DNA of 24,973 bases from an uncultured Lachnospiraceae bacterium (GCA_910584725.1 CAJUBE010000047.1:1-24973); one strand, 5' to 3'; positions 1 to 8,232 are shown, counted from the first letter of the stretch. Made by a program: numbers and translations. The notes: generated by a model not told the origin, from the letters alone.

Positions 1-2
1 GC

Positions 3-97
3 GGAGAATGCCGTATTTCAGGCATTCTCCTGAGTGAAACATAGAACTTCTTAGCTCAGCAGCCATTGCTGCTGAGCTTTAGAAGTTCTTTTCACTC
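3..97. terminator. Nested palindromes downstream of folP (probable terminator region)
   Basis: Two hairpins fill the left edge. The first is a perfect 10-bp stem (3-12 with 21-30) and an 8-base loop, with no T tract on either side. The second is long: 44-51 pairs with 81-88 and 53-62 pairs with 69-78. It can be extended by GAGTGAA (32-38) pairing with TTCACTC (91-97), which reaches the folP stop codon. A short T run (89-92) follows on the plus strand. This would stop folP transcripts and possibly a plus-strand gene lying off the left edge. The structure is seen directly; its function is inferred. Confidence 0.55.
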
Positions 98-912
98 TAG
101 TTTCTGTAGCCGTCGCGGATCGCCTCCGTCATCTTAACGGCGCGCGCATTCTCCTTTACATCATGTACACGCACGAACATCACGCCGCGCTGCACGCCGT
201 AGACAGTCGTTACCAGCGTTCCTTCCACCCGCTCATTCACAGGCAGATCCAGACCCATACCGACCACGGATTTCCGACTTGCACCGAGGAGCAGCGGATA
301 ACCGAGGGAATGGAATTTCTGCAGATTATCAATGATTTCCAAATTGTTCTCATAACTTTTGCCGTAACCGATACCGGGATCCAGAATGATCTTATCATAA
401 GCGATCCCCTTGCTGTTTGCCAGCTCCAGAGAAGATTCCAGATCCCAGAGCATCTCCTCAATCAGATTTTTATACTTCGGCTCCTTGCGGTTATGCGCCA
501 GACAGCAGGGAAGTCCCGACTCCGCAATCACCTGCGCCATGTTTTCATCATACTTTAACCCCCAGATATCATTAATCATATCTACGCCCGCCGAAATGCC
601 TGCTTTCGCCACCTCGGATTTATAGGTATCCAGAGAAATCGGGACGTTAAATCTGGATTTAATCGCCTCGATTATCGGAGCCACTCTGTCAATTTCCTCC
701 TGCACGGAAATCTGTGTATAGCCGGGTCTTGTAGATTCCCCGCCCACATCCACAATATCCATACCATCTGTTATCATTTGTTCTACATGATATAAAGCCT
801 GATCCAGATCATTATACTTTCCTCCGTCAGAAAAGGAATCAGGTGTTATGTTGAGTATTCCCATCACGTATGCATGGCCTTTGGTTCTGAAATCTCTCTG
901 TCCTATCCTCAT
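97..912 (-). CDS. folP: Dihydropteroate synthase (DHPS)
   Basis: A 271-residue cytoplasmic enzyme of folate synthesis that condenses dihydropterin pyrophosphate with p-aminobenzoate to give dihydropteroate; it is the target of sulfonamides. The TIM-barrel signatures are all present: GILNITPDSFSDGG near residues 18-31, the loop GGESTRPG at 57-64, SLDTYK, DPGIGYGKS and GASRKS near the C terminus. The length is normal for the family. The ATG at 912 follows GGAGG with 8 bases of spacing. It is the last gene of the folC-folE-folP unit, 49 bases after folE, and its stop codon runs straight into a strong hairpin, so no folB or folK follows it in this transcript. No key residue is missing. Confidence 0.97.
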   Translation of the reverse strand: MRIGQRDFRTKGHAYVMGILNITPDSFSDGGKYNDLDQALYHVEQMITDGMDIVDVGGESTRPGYTQISVQEEIDRVAPIIEAIKSRFNVPISLDTYKSEVAKAGISAGVDMINDIWGLKYDENMAQVIAESGLPCCLAHNRKEPKYKNLIEEMLWDLESSLELANSKGIAYDKIILDPGIGYGKSYENNLEIIDNLQKFHSLGYPLLLGASRKSVVGMGLDLPVNERVEGTLVTTVYGVQRGVMFVRVHDVKENARAVKMTEAIRDGYRN

Positions 913-961
913 TTTCCTATCCTCCGCGTTCTTTATTGTATGATTACTTATCCACAGGATT

Positions 962-1549
962 TCAATTTGCTAAATCCTGATTATATACTTTGTTCTCTCC
1001 GATCATCTGGAAAAAAAGCGCCTGCCACTTCGGTTCTTCCTGAAAACATCCTCTGGACGCCAGCGTCATCGTCCTGCTCCCGGGCTTCTCCACCCCCCGC
1101 ATCGTCATACAGAGGTGCTCCGCCTCAAGCATGACAATCGCGCCCTGCGGCTTTAAGTGTTCCATAACAGCCTCTACGATCTGAATGGTCATCTGCTCCT
1201 GAATCTGGGGTCTTCTGGCGTAAACCTCTACCGTCCTCGCCAGCTTGCTTAACCCCACTACCTTTCCGTCCGGCAGATAGGCGATATGCGCCTTTCCGTA
1301 AAAAGGCATGAGATGGTGCTCACAAATAGAATAAAAGGTGATATTTTTTACAAGAACGATCTCATTACTCGCGACGGCAAACGTCTTCGTCAGATGCTCC
1401 CCCGCATTCTCGTCCATCCCCGCAAAGATTTCCCCGTACATGCGGGCGATTCTGTCCGGCGTCTCCCGCAGACCTTCCCTGTCCACATCCTCGCCGATGC
1501 CCTCTAAAAGCAGTCTGACCGCCTCTTTAATTTTTGTCTGATCTACCAT
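962..1549 (-). CDS. folE: GTP cyclohydrolase I
   Basis: A 195-residue enzyme that converts GTP to 7,8-dihydroneopterin triphosphate, the first step of pterin and folate synthesis. It is the Zn-dependent FolE1 type: the ligands are visible as Cys76 with His79 in ICEHHLMPF, and Cys147 in EHLCMTMRG. The N-terminal helix with RETPDRIARMY is also typical. The start ATG at 1549 has AGGAG about 8 bases upstream and lies inside the 3' end of folC (23-base overlap), which suggests translational coupling. The length matches the family, and the protein is expected to be a homodecamer. Confidence 0.96.
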   Translation of the reverse strand: MVDQTKIKEAVRLLLEGIGEDVDREGLRETPDRIARMYGEIFAGMDENAGEHLTKTFAVASNEIVLVKNITFYSICEHHLMPFYGKAHIAYLPDGKVVGLSKLARTVEVYARRPQIQEQMTIQIVEAVMEHLKPQGAIVMLEAEHLCMTMRGVEKPGSRTMTLASRGCFQEEPKWQALFFQMIGENKVYNQDLAN

Positions 1550-2858
1550 GGGTATCTCTCCTGATCGTATCTCTGTGCCCGACTATATCCATCAGCTCCC
1601 CCAGATAGGAAAGAGAGCCGAACGCAACGATAACGGCATCCTTGTCCTTTCCTGTCAGGAGATACGCGATTTCCACCGCCTCCTGCACGCTGTCCGCCGC
1701 TGTTACCGCCCTATGGTACTCTCTGGCCGCCTGCGCCAGCTCAAGCGCCGACAGCGCGCGCTCCTTGATAGGCGGCGTTACGGTAATGATATGGGACGCC
1801 AGCTCAAAGGTATGCCGAATCACCTTGTCATATTCTTTGTCCTGTAACATTCCCATTATATAAATTATTTTCCTATTTGTAAAATAAAAACGAATACTTT
1901 CCGCCAATTTTTTAGCGGCATCCTCATTATGCGCGCCGTCCGCAATAAAGAGCGGCCTCTTCGCAATCACCTCGAAACGCCCCGGCCATTTCGCGTGATA
2001 AAGCCCCTGTCTCAGTTTCTCCTCCGGCACCTGAAAACCGCACCTGGCAAGCGCCATAACCGTCTCTACCGCCAGGACCGCGTTCTCAATTTGAAACTGC
2101 CCGGGCATGGATATCTCCAGATCCTTGTACTTGTCGTAGTCAAAGCTCTGCTTCGTCACGCCGTACCTGATATGTTTCGCGCGGGACAGATCCGCCGTGA
2201 GAAACTTTCCTTTTTTGATAAGAGCGGACTGCCGCAAAACTTTCATTACTTCCTGAGACTGTTTCACCGATATCACATAACACTTGTTCTTTATAATGCC
2301 CGCCTTGGCAAGCGCAATCTCCTCCAGGCTCTCCCCCAGAATATCCATATGATCCATGCTGATGGACGCAAAGACCGCCGCCAGCGTCGTATTCACCACA
2401 TTTGTTGCGTCCAGCGCGCCGCCCAGTCCTGTCTCCAGCACCACCAGATCGCATTCCTTGTCCAGAAAATAAAGAAAGGCAACGGCCGTTTCCACCTCAA
2501 AGAGCGTGGGATGCGCGAACCCTTCCGCCGCCATCCGCGCCGCGGCCGCCTTTACCGGTTCCAGATACTTACAGAGCCCCGCCTGTGTAATCTCGCGGCC
2601 GTTCACCTGAAAGCGTTCCCGATACTCCCTCACGGCAGGGGAAATATATCTGCCGACCCGGTATCCTGCCTCCTGCATGATTGTGGAAATATAGGCGAGC
2701 GTGGAACCCTTGCCATTGGTGCCGGCGATATGTACAAACTTAAGCTGCTCCTGCGGATCGCCAAGCTCCGCGCACAGGCGGCGCATGGTATCCAAGCCCA
2801 TGACGCTGCCAAGAGGCCGCAATTCCTCCACATACTGCATGGCTTCACGGTAGTTCAT
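1527..2858 (-). CDS. folC: Folylpolyglutamate synthase / dihydrofolate synthase
   Basis: A 443-residue Mur-ligase-family enzyme that adds glutamate to dihydropteroate and/or to reduced folates, using ATP. The P-loop HIAGTNGKGS lies near residues 43-52. The omega-loop region follows as GLGGALDATN, and the C-terminal domain carries IADGAHN, with a late VAFGSLSYLGE. Start ATG 2858 is preceded by GGGAGGAG. It is the first gene of the folate operon, and its stop overlaps the folE start. Whether it does both the synthase and polyglutamylase steps cannot be told from sequence alone, but a single FolC usually does both in Firmicutes. I could not recognise a convincing promoter in the 50 bases before it. 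Confidence 0.95.
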   Translation of the reverse strand: MNYREAMQYVEELRPLGSVMGLDTMRRLCAELGDPQEQLKFVHIAGTNGKGSTLAYISTIMQEAGYRVGRYISPAVREYRERFQVNGREITQAGLCKYLEPVKAAAARMAAEGFAHPTLFEVETAVAFLYFLDKECDLVVLETGLGGALDATNVVNTTLAAVFASISMDHMDILGESLEEIALAKAGIIKNKCYVISVKQSQEVMKVLRQSALIKKGKFLTADLSRAKHIRYGVTKQSFDYDKYKDLEISMPGQFQIENAVLAVETVMALARCGFQVPEEKLRQGLYHAKWPGRFEVIAKRPLFIADGAHNEDAAKKLAESIRFYFTNRKIIYIMGMLQDKEYDKVIRHTFELASHIITVTPPIKERALSALELAQAAREYHRAVTAADSVQEAVEIAYLLTGKDKDAVIVAFGSLSYLGELMDIVGHRDTIRRDTHGRSDKN

Positions 2859-2881
2859 GGCTCCTCCCTTCCTTGTATAAA
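2854..2881 (+). promoter_or_regulatory. Weak candidate promoter for the small membrane protein
   Basis: TTCATG (2854-2859) and TATAAA (2876-2881) are separated by 16 bases. The -35 overlaps the divergent folC start codon. It is the best fit in the short divergent region, but the -35 is poor. Confidence 0.25.
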
Positions 2882-2908
2882 TACGCCATACTCGGCAATA
2901 CTGTCTCT

Positions 2909-3334
2909 ATGAAAAAATTTTTGCACAACTTCATTCACTGCGGCCTGCTGGGGTGGTTTCTGGAAATCACCTTCACGGCCTTTCACGCCTTTCGCAGACG
3001 GGATATGAAACTGCCCGGCGCAACAAGCATCTGGATGTTCCCCATCTACGGACTTGCGGCCTTTCTCGCCCCTGTCTGCCGTCTGTTAAGGAACCGTTCC
3101 CTGCTGTTTCGGGGACTGACTTACACAGGGCTGATCTTCACCGGGGAATTTCTCACCGGCATGTGGTTAAACCGCCGGGAACTGTGTCCGTGGAACTATG
3201 AACGCTCCCGCTGGAATCTGGCCAAAGTGATCCGCCTCGACTTCGCGCCTGTCTGGTTTGTCACAGGACTCCTCTTCGAGCGGCTCCTCCGGGAAAACGA
3301 TCCCTCCCTGCGTCCGACTGACCCCCGGCAATAA
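2909..3334 (+). CDS. Small membrane protein resembling the putative ABC-transporter type IV (CmpB-like) family
   Basis: A 141-residue protein with about four hydrophobic segments. The N-terminal FIHCGLLGWFLEITF, the SIWMFPIYGLAAFLAP segment and the late CPWNYERSRWNLAKVIRLDFAPVWF resemble the PF06541 family (called a putative ABC transporter, CmpB). Its real function is unknown, and no ATPase partner lies nearby. I chose ATG 2909 (MKKFLHNF) because the hydrophobic core begins there; an in-frame TTG at 2873 would add 12 poorly conserved-looking residues. Neither start has a good Shine-Dalgarno sequence. It is divergent from folC and convergent with the PH-like gene, 27 bases apart. Confidence 0.75.
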   Translation: MKKFLHNFIHCGLLGWFLEITFTAFHAFRRRDMKLPGATSIWMFPIYGLAAFLAPVCRLLRNRSLLFRGLTYTGLIFTGEFLTGMWLNRRELCPWNYERSRWNLAKVIRLDFAPVWFVTGLLFERLLRENDPSLRPTDPRQ

Positions 3335-3361
3335 CCGCTCTCTGCCGGCAGACACCCGCGC

Positions 3362-3781
3362 TCAATCGACATCCATGTCGATGTCATCCGCGTCGATATT
3401 CAGGGTATTCATCGTGCGCCGCTTTCTCCGCGCAATCTCAGAGGCGTGTAGAATATAATCCTTGACCTCTTTCGCATGTTTGATATGTGAAAGATATAGC
3501 TGCGGATGCGTATTATCCCCCGTGAAGCACGCCACCGTGCCCAGCCCGAAGATGCGCTCCACCAGACTAGTCTTTAACTCCACGTCCTGTACTTTATATA
3601 AATAACAGTCGTTCTCTGTCGTGTTGAGTAGGCCCTCGTTAATGGTAATCACACGCTCATTCACCGTATATTTTGTAAACGTAAAGGGCAGACCGAAAAA
3701 CAGCCACCGCTTGCGTTCCACGTATTCCTGCACGTCTTCCTTTTCCTCTATATCCTGCATTTCCTCTCTGTTTTCTTCCAT
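3362..3781 (-). CDS. PH domain-like (bPH2/YdbT-type) protein
   Basis: A 139-residue protein. The acidic N terminus (EENREEMQDIEEKEDVQEYVERKR) is followed by a stretch typical of bacterial PH domains of the DUF304 type: FTFTKYTVNERVITINEGLLNTTENDCYLYKVQDVELKTSLVERIFGLGTV. It lacks the N-terminal membrane pair seen in many YdbS/YdbT proteins, so it looks like a lone soluble PH-like domain. It has a basic RRKRR patch and an acidic tail (DADDIDMDVD). The start ATG 3781 has GGAGG about 9 bases upstream. The gene appears monocistronic with its own promoter (3828-3856). Ligand and role are unknown. Confidence 0.8.
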   Translation of the reverse strand: MEENREEMQDIEEKEDVQEYVERKRWLFFGLPFTFTKYTVNERVITINEGLLNTTENDCYLYKVQDVELKTSLVERIFGLGTVACFTGDNTHPQLYLSHIKHAKEVKDYILHASEIARRKRRTMNTLNIDADDIDMDVD

Positions 3782-3827
3782 GCTTCTTTTCCTCCATCCC
3801 GCTTTTCGGAATTATATATCCAGAATT

Positions 3828-3856
3828 AGTGTACCACATTCACCCCCATTTCACAA
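3828..3856 (-). promoter_or_regulatory. Promoter for the PH-like gene
   Basis: On the minus strand, TTGTGA (3851-3856) and TACACT (3828-3833) are exactly 17 bases apart, about 45 bases before the start codon. It lies back to back with the nitroreductase promoter. Confidence 0.5.
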
Positions 3857-3888
3857 TCTTCACATTTTGTCCCGTCCTTTTATCCCAC

Positions 3889-3917
3889 TTGCGCACCCCC
3901 TTTCTTTGTGCTATGAT
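3889..3917 (+). promoter_or_regulatory. Promoter for the nitroreductase gene
   Basis: TTGCGC (3889-3894), a 17-base spacer and TATGAT (3912-3917) lie about 55 bases before ATG 3973. The -10 has a TG two bases upstream, giving an extended -10. Confidence 0.55.
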
Positions 3918-3972
3918 ATACAAAATATAGTAAACGGATTGTAAACAAACCACATGATAAGGAGGATGCCTC

Positions 3973-4515
3973 ATGACAGCTAAAGATTGTATCGTAGGGC
4001 GCAGAAGCATACGCAAATTTAAGGCAGACGCCGTTTCCCACGAGCTTTTAGAAGGGATCGTCGAGACCGCTTCCTACTCCCCGAGCTGGAAGCACACACA
4101 GATCACCCGCTACATTGCCGTGGAGGGCGCGTTAAAGGAAAAGATAGCCAGAGAGTGCACCACCATGTATCCCCCTAATGGTGATATCATTGCGGCGGCG
4201 CCCGTACTGATGGCTGTTACCATTATCAAAAACCGCAGCGGTTTCGAGCGCGACGGTTCGTTCAGCACCCCCCGCGGCGACGGCTGGCAGATGTACGACG
4301 CCGGTATCGCATCCCAGAGCCTCTGCCTTGCGGCATATGAGAAGGGGCTTGGTTCCGTGATCCTTGGTCTTTTCGACCAGAGCGCGGCGGAAGCTCTGTT
4401 ACAGCTTCCCGAGGATAGGGAACTGGTTGCCCTTATTCCGATCGGTTATCCCGATGAGTCGCCTGTTGCTCCCCGTCGGAAACCCGTGGACGAATTGTTA
4501 TCTTATCTATCATAA
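3973..4515 (+). CDS. Nitroreductase family FMN-dependent oxidoreductase
   Basis: A 180-residue protein of the nitroreductase fold. The N-terminal GRRSIRKF (9-16) is the typical FMN-phosphate binding element. SYSPSWKHTQITRYI corresponds to the family's PSxxNxQPW region, with Trp-Lys-His replacing the usual residues. The segment DAGIASQSLCLAAYEKGLGSVILG is the conserved second FMN/dimer helix. The start at ATG 3973 is firm: AAGGAGG lies 7 bases upstream. The family reduces nitro compounds, quinones or flavins with NAD(P)H; the substrate here is unknown. It has its own promoter and is followed by a strong terminator (4522-4552), so it is probably not co-regulated with pyrB. Confidence 0.88.
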   Translation: MTAKDCIVGRRSIRKFKADAVSHELLEGIVETASYSPSWKHTQITRYIAVEGALKEKIARECTTMYPPNGDIIAAAPVLMAVTIIKNRSGFERDGSFSTPRGDGWQMYDAGIASQSLCLAAYEKGLGSVILGLFDQSAAEALLQLPEDRELVALIPIGYPDESPVAPRRKPVDELLSYLS

Positions 4516-4521
4516 ATAAAG

Positions 4522-4552
4522 AATAGAAGAGAGTTTTCTCTTCTATTTTTTT
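4522..4552 (+). terminator. Intrinsic terminator between the nitroreductase gene and pyrB
   Basis: A perfect 11-bp stem (4522-4532 with 4537-4547) has a GTTT loop and runs into seven T residues (4546-4552). It ends 13 bases before the pyrB Shine-Dalgarno sequence, so it could act either as the nitroreductase terminator or as an attenuator in front of pyrB. Confidence 0.85.
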
Positions 4553-4583
4553 CGACCATACAGCAAAGGAGTGTTGCATCTTT

Positions 4584-5498
4584 ATGAGACATTTAATGAA
4601 CCCACTTGATTTTTCCGTGGAGGAACTGGACAGACTCTTTGATCTGGCTAACAGAATTGAAGCCAATCCCGCCAAATACGCCCACGCCTGCGACGGCAAA
4701 AAGCTGGCCACCTGCTTTTACGAGCCGAGCACGCGCACACGCTTAAGTTTTGAGGCTGCCATGCTGAATCTCGGCGGACAGGTACTTGGCTTTTCTGACG
4801 CGGCTTCCTCCTCCGCCGCAAAGGGCGAGAGCGTTTCCGACACCATCCGCATCGTCTCCTGTTATGCGGATATCTGCGCCATGCGCCATCCCAAAGAGGG
4901 CGCGCCCATGGTGGCGGCGGAGCGCTCCGGCATCCCTGTCATTAACGCGGGGGACGGCGGACACCAGCACCCCACCCAGACACTGACGGATCTGCTCACC
5001 ATCCGTTCCTTAAAAGGACGGCTCGGCGGCTTTACCATCGGCCTGTGCGGAGACCTGAAATTCGGAAGAACCGTACATTCCCTCATCAACGCCCTGATCC
5101 GCTATAACGATATCCGTTTCATCTTCATATCTCCCGAGGAGCTAAAAGTGCCCGACTATATCACGGACATGCTGACGGAAAAGAACATTCCCTACGAGGA
5201 AGTGATCCGCTTGGAAGATTGTATGTCGGAACTTGATCTCCTCTATATGACAAGAGTCCAGAAGGAACGCTTCTTTAACGAAGAAGATTATGTGCGGTTA
5301 AAAGACTTCTATATTCTTAATAAAACCAAGCTTTCCGCCGCCCGAGAGGATATGCTGATTCTCCATCCCCTGCCACGCGTCAACGAAATTTCCGTGGAGG
5401 TGGATGACGACCCGCGGGCCGTCTACTTTAAGCAAGCGCAGTACGGCGTCTATGTGAGGATGGCGCTGATCCTGACCCTGCTCGGCATCGAGAGCTGA
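4584..5498 (+). CDS. pyrB: Aspartate carbamoyltransferase, catalytic subunit
   Basis: A 304-residue catalytic chain that joins carbamoyl phosphate and L-aspartate into N-carbamoyl-aspartate, the second step of de novo pyrimidine synthesis. The carbamoyl-phosphate site STRTR lies at 49-53. The SSSAAKGES loop carries the lysine of the 80s loop, HPTQT is at 129-133, and TRVQKERF and HPLPRVNEI follow. Start ATG 4584 has AAAGGAG at 4565-4571. It is followed by pyrI after 91 bases, so the product should assemble into the class B holoenzyme, which is allosterically regulated by nucleotides. No PyrR-binding loop was recognised upstream. Confidence 0.97.
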   Translation: MRHLMNPLDFSVEELDRLFDLANRIEANPAKYAHACDGKKLATCFYEPSTRTRLSFEAAMLNLGGQVLGFSDAASSSAAKGESVSDTIRIVSCYADICAMRHPKEGAPMVAAERSGIPVINAGDGGHQHPTQTLTDLLTIRSLKGRLGGFTIGLCGDLKFGRTVHSLINALIRYNDIRFIFISPEELKVPDYITDMLTEKNIPYEEVIRLEDCMSELDLLYMTRVQKERFFNEEDYVRLKDFYILNKTKLSAAREDMLILHPLPRVNEISVEVDDDPRAVYFKQAQYGVYVRMALILTLLGIES

Positions 5499-5589
5499 TT
5501 ATAAAATAGCATCAGTTATTAAATTGTGCCCAACAACGCAGATTTGACTGTCGAGAGCTCCTATAGCATAAAGAAAGAAGGTATCCCAT

Positions 5590-6027
5590 ATGTTAAATGT
5601 TGGAAAAATTGAGGAAGGCTTCGTGCTCGACCATATTGAAGCGGGCAAAAGCCTTGAAATCTATCATCATCTGAAACTGGACAAGCTGGACTGCACGGTA
5701 GCCATCATCAAGAACGCCCGCAGCAATAAGATGGGAAAAAAAGATATCCTGAAAGTAGAGTGCGATATTGACACACTGAACCTGGATATCCTCGCCGTAA
5801 TCGATCACAATATTACCGTCAACGTCATCAAGGACGGAGAAATTGTTGATAAGAAAGAACTTGTGCTCCCCCGCGAAATTCACAACGTACTGAAATGCAG
5901 AAACCCCCGCTGTATCACTTCCATCGAACAGGAGCTGCCGCATATCTTCGTGCTGGCGGATGAAGAAAAGGAAATATACCGCTGTAAATACTGCGAAGAA
6001 AAGGCGGGCAATTCCTCTACATGGTAA
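5590..6027 (+). CDS. pyrI: Aspartate carbamoyltransferase, regulatory subunit
   Basis: A 145-residue regulatory chain that binds CTP/ATP in its N-terminal domain and docks on PyrB through a C-terminal zinc domain. The four zinc cysteines are visible as Cys103, Cys108, Cys132 and Cys135 (C-x4-C and C-x2-C). The allosteric domain includes LDHIEAG and LEIYHHLKLDKLD. The start ATG 5590 has AGAAGG upstream. The 91-base gap after pyrB is longer than usual for this pair and holds an imperfect direct repeat. The gene is last before a strong terminator shared with the converging pnp. Confidence 0.96.
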   Translation: MLNVGKIEEGFVLDHIEAGKSLEIYHHLKLDKLDCTVAIIKNARSNKMGKKDILKVECDIDTLNLDILAVIDHNITVNVIKDGEIVDKKELVLPREIHNVLKCRNPRCITSIEQELPHIFVLADEEKEIYRCKYCEEKAGNSSTW

Positions 6028-6091
6028 GCAATCCGTATCTGCTCCACATTCTTCCATGATTTGCGCTGTCCGGATTCCCCATAAAGATCAG

Positions 6092-6126
6092 AAAGACGCC
6101 CCGTTCAACAACGGGACGTCTTTTTT
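6092..6126. terminator. Bidirectional terminator between pyrI and pnp
   Basis: A 14-bp stem (6092-6105 with 6110-6123) has a CAAC loop and one C/A mismatch, which becomes a G-U pair in minus-strand RNA. Six T residues follow on the plus strand (6121-6126). The tail on the minus strand is weaker (TCTTTC). It lies between two converging genes. Confidence 0.8.
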
Positions 6127-6141
6127 ACCTACCTTCACATT

Positions 6142-8232
6142 TTATACCTGTGCTACATCCTTCATGGAGAAGCTGATTCTGCCCATCTTATCCTTGCCGA
6201 GACATACCACCGTCACCTTGTCGCCGAGGGTAAGCACATCCTCCACGCGGTTGATTCTCTCCTTGGCAATCTTGGAGATGTGTACCATGCCTTCCTTGCC
6301 CGGTGCGAACTCGATGAACGCGCCGAACTCCTTGATGCTCACTACGGTGCCTTGGAAGATCTGTCCCTCCTCAAAGTCCGTGGTAATCATCTTGATCATG
6401 TCTACAGCCTTGTCCATCATCTCGTGCTCCGTGCCGCAGACGGAAACCTGTCCCTCATCGTTGATGTCGATCTTCACGCCGGTGCGCGCAATGATCTCAT
6501 TGATGGTCTTGCCGCGCTGACCAACCACATCGCCGATCTTGTCGGGATCGATCTGGATGGAAATGATCTTGGGCGCGTAAGGACCAACCTCCTTGCGGGG
6601 TGCGGAGATCGCCGGGCTCATGCAGTTCGCCATGATGAACTCCCTCGCCTCGCGGCATCTGCCGATGGCGCCTTCCACGATGGGCTTCGTCAGACCGTGG
6701 ATCTTGATATCCATCTGGATCGCCGTGATACCGTCGTGGGTACCTGTCACCTTGAAGTCCATATCGCCGAAGAAGTCCTCCAGACCCTGAATATCTGTCA
6801 GCAGTACGAAATCGTCGTCCGTCTCGCCCGTCACCAGACCGCAGGAGATACCCGCCACCATCTTCTTGATGGGCACGCCCGCCGCCATCAGGGACATGCA
6901 GGACGCGCAGGTGGAAGCCATGGATGTGGAACCGTTGGACTCAAAAGTCTCCGACACGGTACGGATCGCGTAAGGGAACTCCTCCTCAGAGGGGAGTACC
7001 GGCAGTAACGCTCTCTCCGCCAGTGCGCCGTGACCGATTTCTCTTCTGCCCGGACCTCTGCTCACCTTTGTCTCGCCTACGGAGTAAGACGGGAAATTGT
7101 AGTGGTGCATATATCTCTTGCCCGTGATGTTCGGGTCTAAGCCGTCCACTTTCTGAATCTCCGAAAGAGGCGCCAGCGTGCACACATTGCAGATCTGTGT
7201 CTGACCTCTCGTGAACATGGCGGAACCGTGCACTCTCGGAATGATATCCACCTCTGCCGCCAGCGGGCGGATCTGGTCTAACGCCCTGCCGTCAGGACGC
7301 TTGTGATCCTTTAAGATCATCTTGCGCACGGTCTTCTTCTGATACTGATATACCGCCTCGCCGAGCACCGCCAGATACTCCTCGTTCTCCGCGAACGCCT
7401 CCTCCAGTCTCGCCGTGATATTTCTGATATTCTCCTCGCGCACCTGCTTTTCATCGGTGAAGACAGCCGTCTCCATCTCCTCGGGCGTCACGATCTTTTT
7501 CATGTCCTCAAACATCTGCTCGGGAACCGCGCAGCTTTCATAGGTGTGTTTCGGCTTGCCCACCTCTGCGACAATCTGGTTGATGAACGTGATCAGCGTC
7601 TGGTTTACCTCGTGCGCCTTGTAGATCGCCTCCAGCACCTTGGCCTCCGGCACCTCATTGGCGCCCGCCTCGATCATCATCACCTTCTCCGCGGTGGAAG
7701 CCACAGTCATTTTCAGATCACCCTTGTCCCACTGCTCCTGGGAAGGATTGACAATCAGCTCGCCGTCCACCATGCCCATCTGCGTCATCGCGCAGGGACC
7801 TGCAAAGGGGATATCCGAAATACATGTCGCGATCGCCGTACCGATCATCGCCACCAGCTCCGGACGGCACGCCGGGTCAACGCTCATCACCAGATTGTTC
7901 AAGGTAACGTCGTTGCGGTAGTCCTTCGGGAATAAAGGTCTCATGGGACGGTCGATCACGCGGCTTGTCAAAATCGCGTTCTCAGAGGGCTTGCCCTCTC
8001 TCTTGTTGAAGCCGCCGGGAATCTTGCCTACGGAATAAAACTTCTCCTCATACTCCACGCTGCAGGGAAAGAAATCAATGCCATCCCTCGGTTTATCGGA
8101 GGCCGTCGCCGTGGATAACACGGTGGTCTCACCATACTGCATGAAAGCGCAGCCGTTTGCCTGTTTGCCGACTCTGCCGATGTCCACCCGGAGGGTACGC
8201 CCGGCGAGCTCTAACGTGTAACTCTTGTACAT
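6142..8232 (-). CDS. pnp: Polynucleotide phosphorylase (PNPase)
   Basis: A 696-residue 3'-to-5' phosphorolytic exoribonuclease involved in mRNA decay. The order is RNase PH-like domain 1, a helical linker, RNase PH-like domain 2 (KRPDGRALDQIRPL, FTRGQTQ, HYNFPSYSVGE), a KH domain (IGDVVGQRGKTINEIIARTG) and a C-terminal S1 domain (GTVVSIKEFGAFIEFAPGKEGMVHISKI). I chose ATG 8232 (MYKSYTLELAGRTLR) because AAGGAG lies about 8 bases upstream and this is where family homology begins; an upstream in-frame ATG would add 22 unlike residues. The length is typical. It lies downstream of rpsO, from which it is separated by about 260 bases with a stem-loop. Confidence 0.97.
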   Translation of the reverse strand: MYKSYTLELAGRTLRVDIGRVGKQANGCAFMQYGETTVLSTATASDKPRDGIDFFPCSVEYEEKFYSVGKIPGGFNKREGKPSENAILTSRVIDRPMRPLFPKDYRNDVTLNNLVMSVDPACRPELVAMIGTAIATCISDIPFAGPCAMTQMGMVDGELIVNPSQEQWDKGDLKMTVASTAEKVMMIEAGANEVPEAKVLEAIYKAHEVNQTLITFINQIVAEVGKPKHTYESCAVPEQMFEDMKKIVTPEEMETAVFTDEKQVREENIRNITARLEEAFAENEEYLAVLGEAVYQYQKKTVRKMILKDHKRPDGRALDQIRPLAAEVDIIPRVHGSAMFTRGQTQICNVCTLAPLSEIQKVDGLDPNITGKRYMHHYNFPSYSVGETKVSRGPGRREIGHGALAERALLPVLPSEEEFPYAIRTVSETFESNGSTSMASTCASCMSLMAAGVPIKKMVAGISCGLVTGETDDDFVLLTDIQGLEDFFGDMDFKVTGTHDGITAIQMDIKIHGLTKPIVEGAIGRCREAREFIMANCMSPAISAPRKEVGPYAPKIISIQIDPDKIGDVVGQRGKTINEIIARTGVKIDINDEGQVSVCGTEHEMMDKAVDMIKMITTDFEEGQIFQGTVVSIKEFGAFIEFAPGKEGMVHISKIAKERINRVEDVLTLGDKVTVVCLGKDKMGRISFSMKDVAQV

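Noticed and set aside
1929..2912. 327-codon plus-strand reading frame opposite folC
   Set aside because: It is antisense to a well-supported folC, rich in Arg/His/Leu as expected from a shadow frame, with no ribosome binding site.
6280..7008. 242-codon plus-strand reading frame opposite pnp
   Set aside because: It is antisense to conserved PNPase domains; the His/Asp/Arg-rich translation matches no family and there is no start signal.
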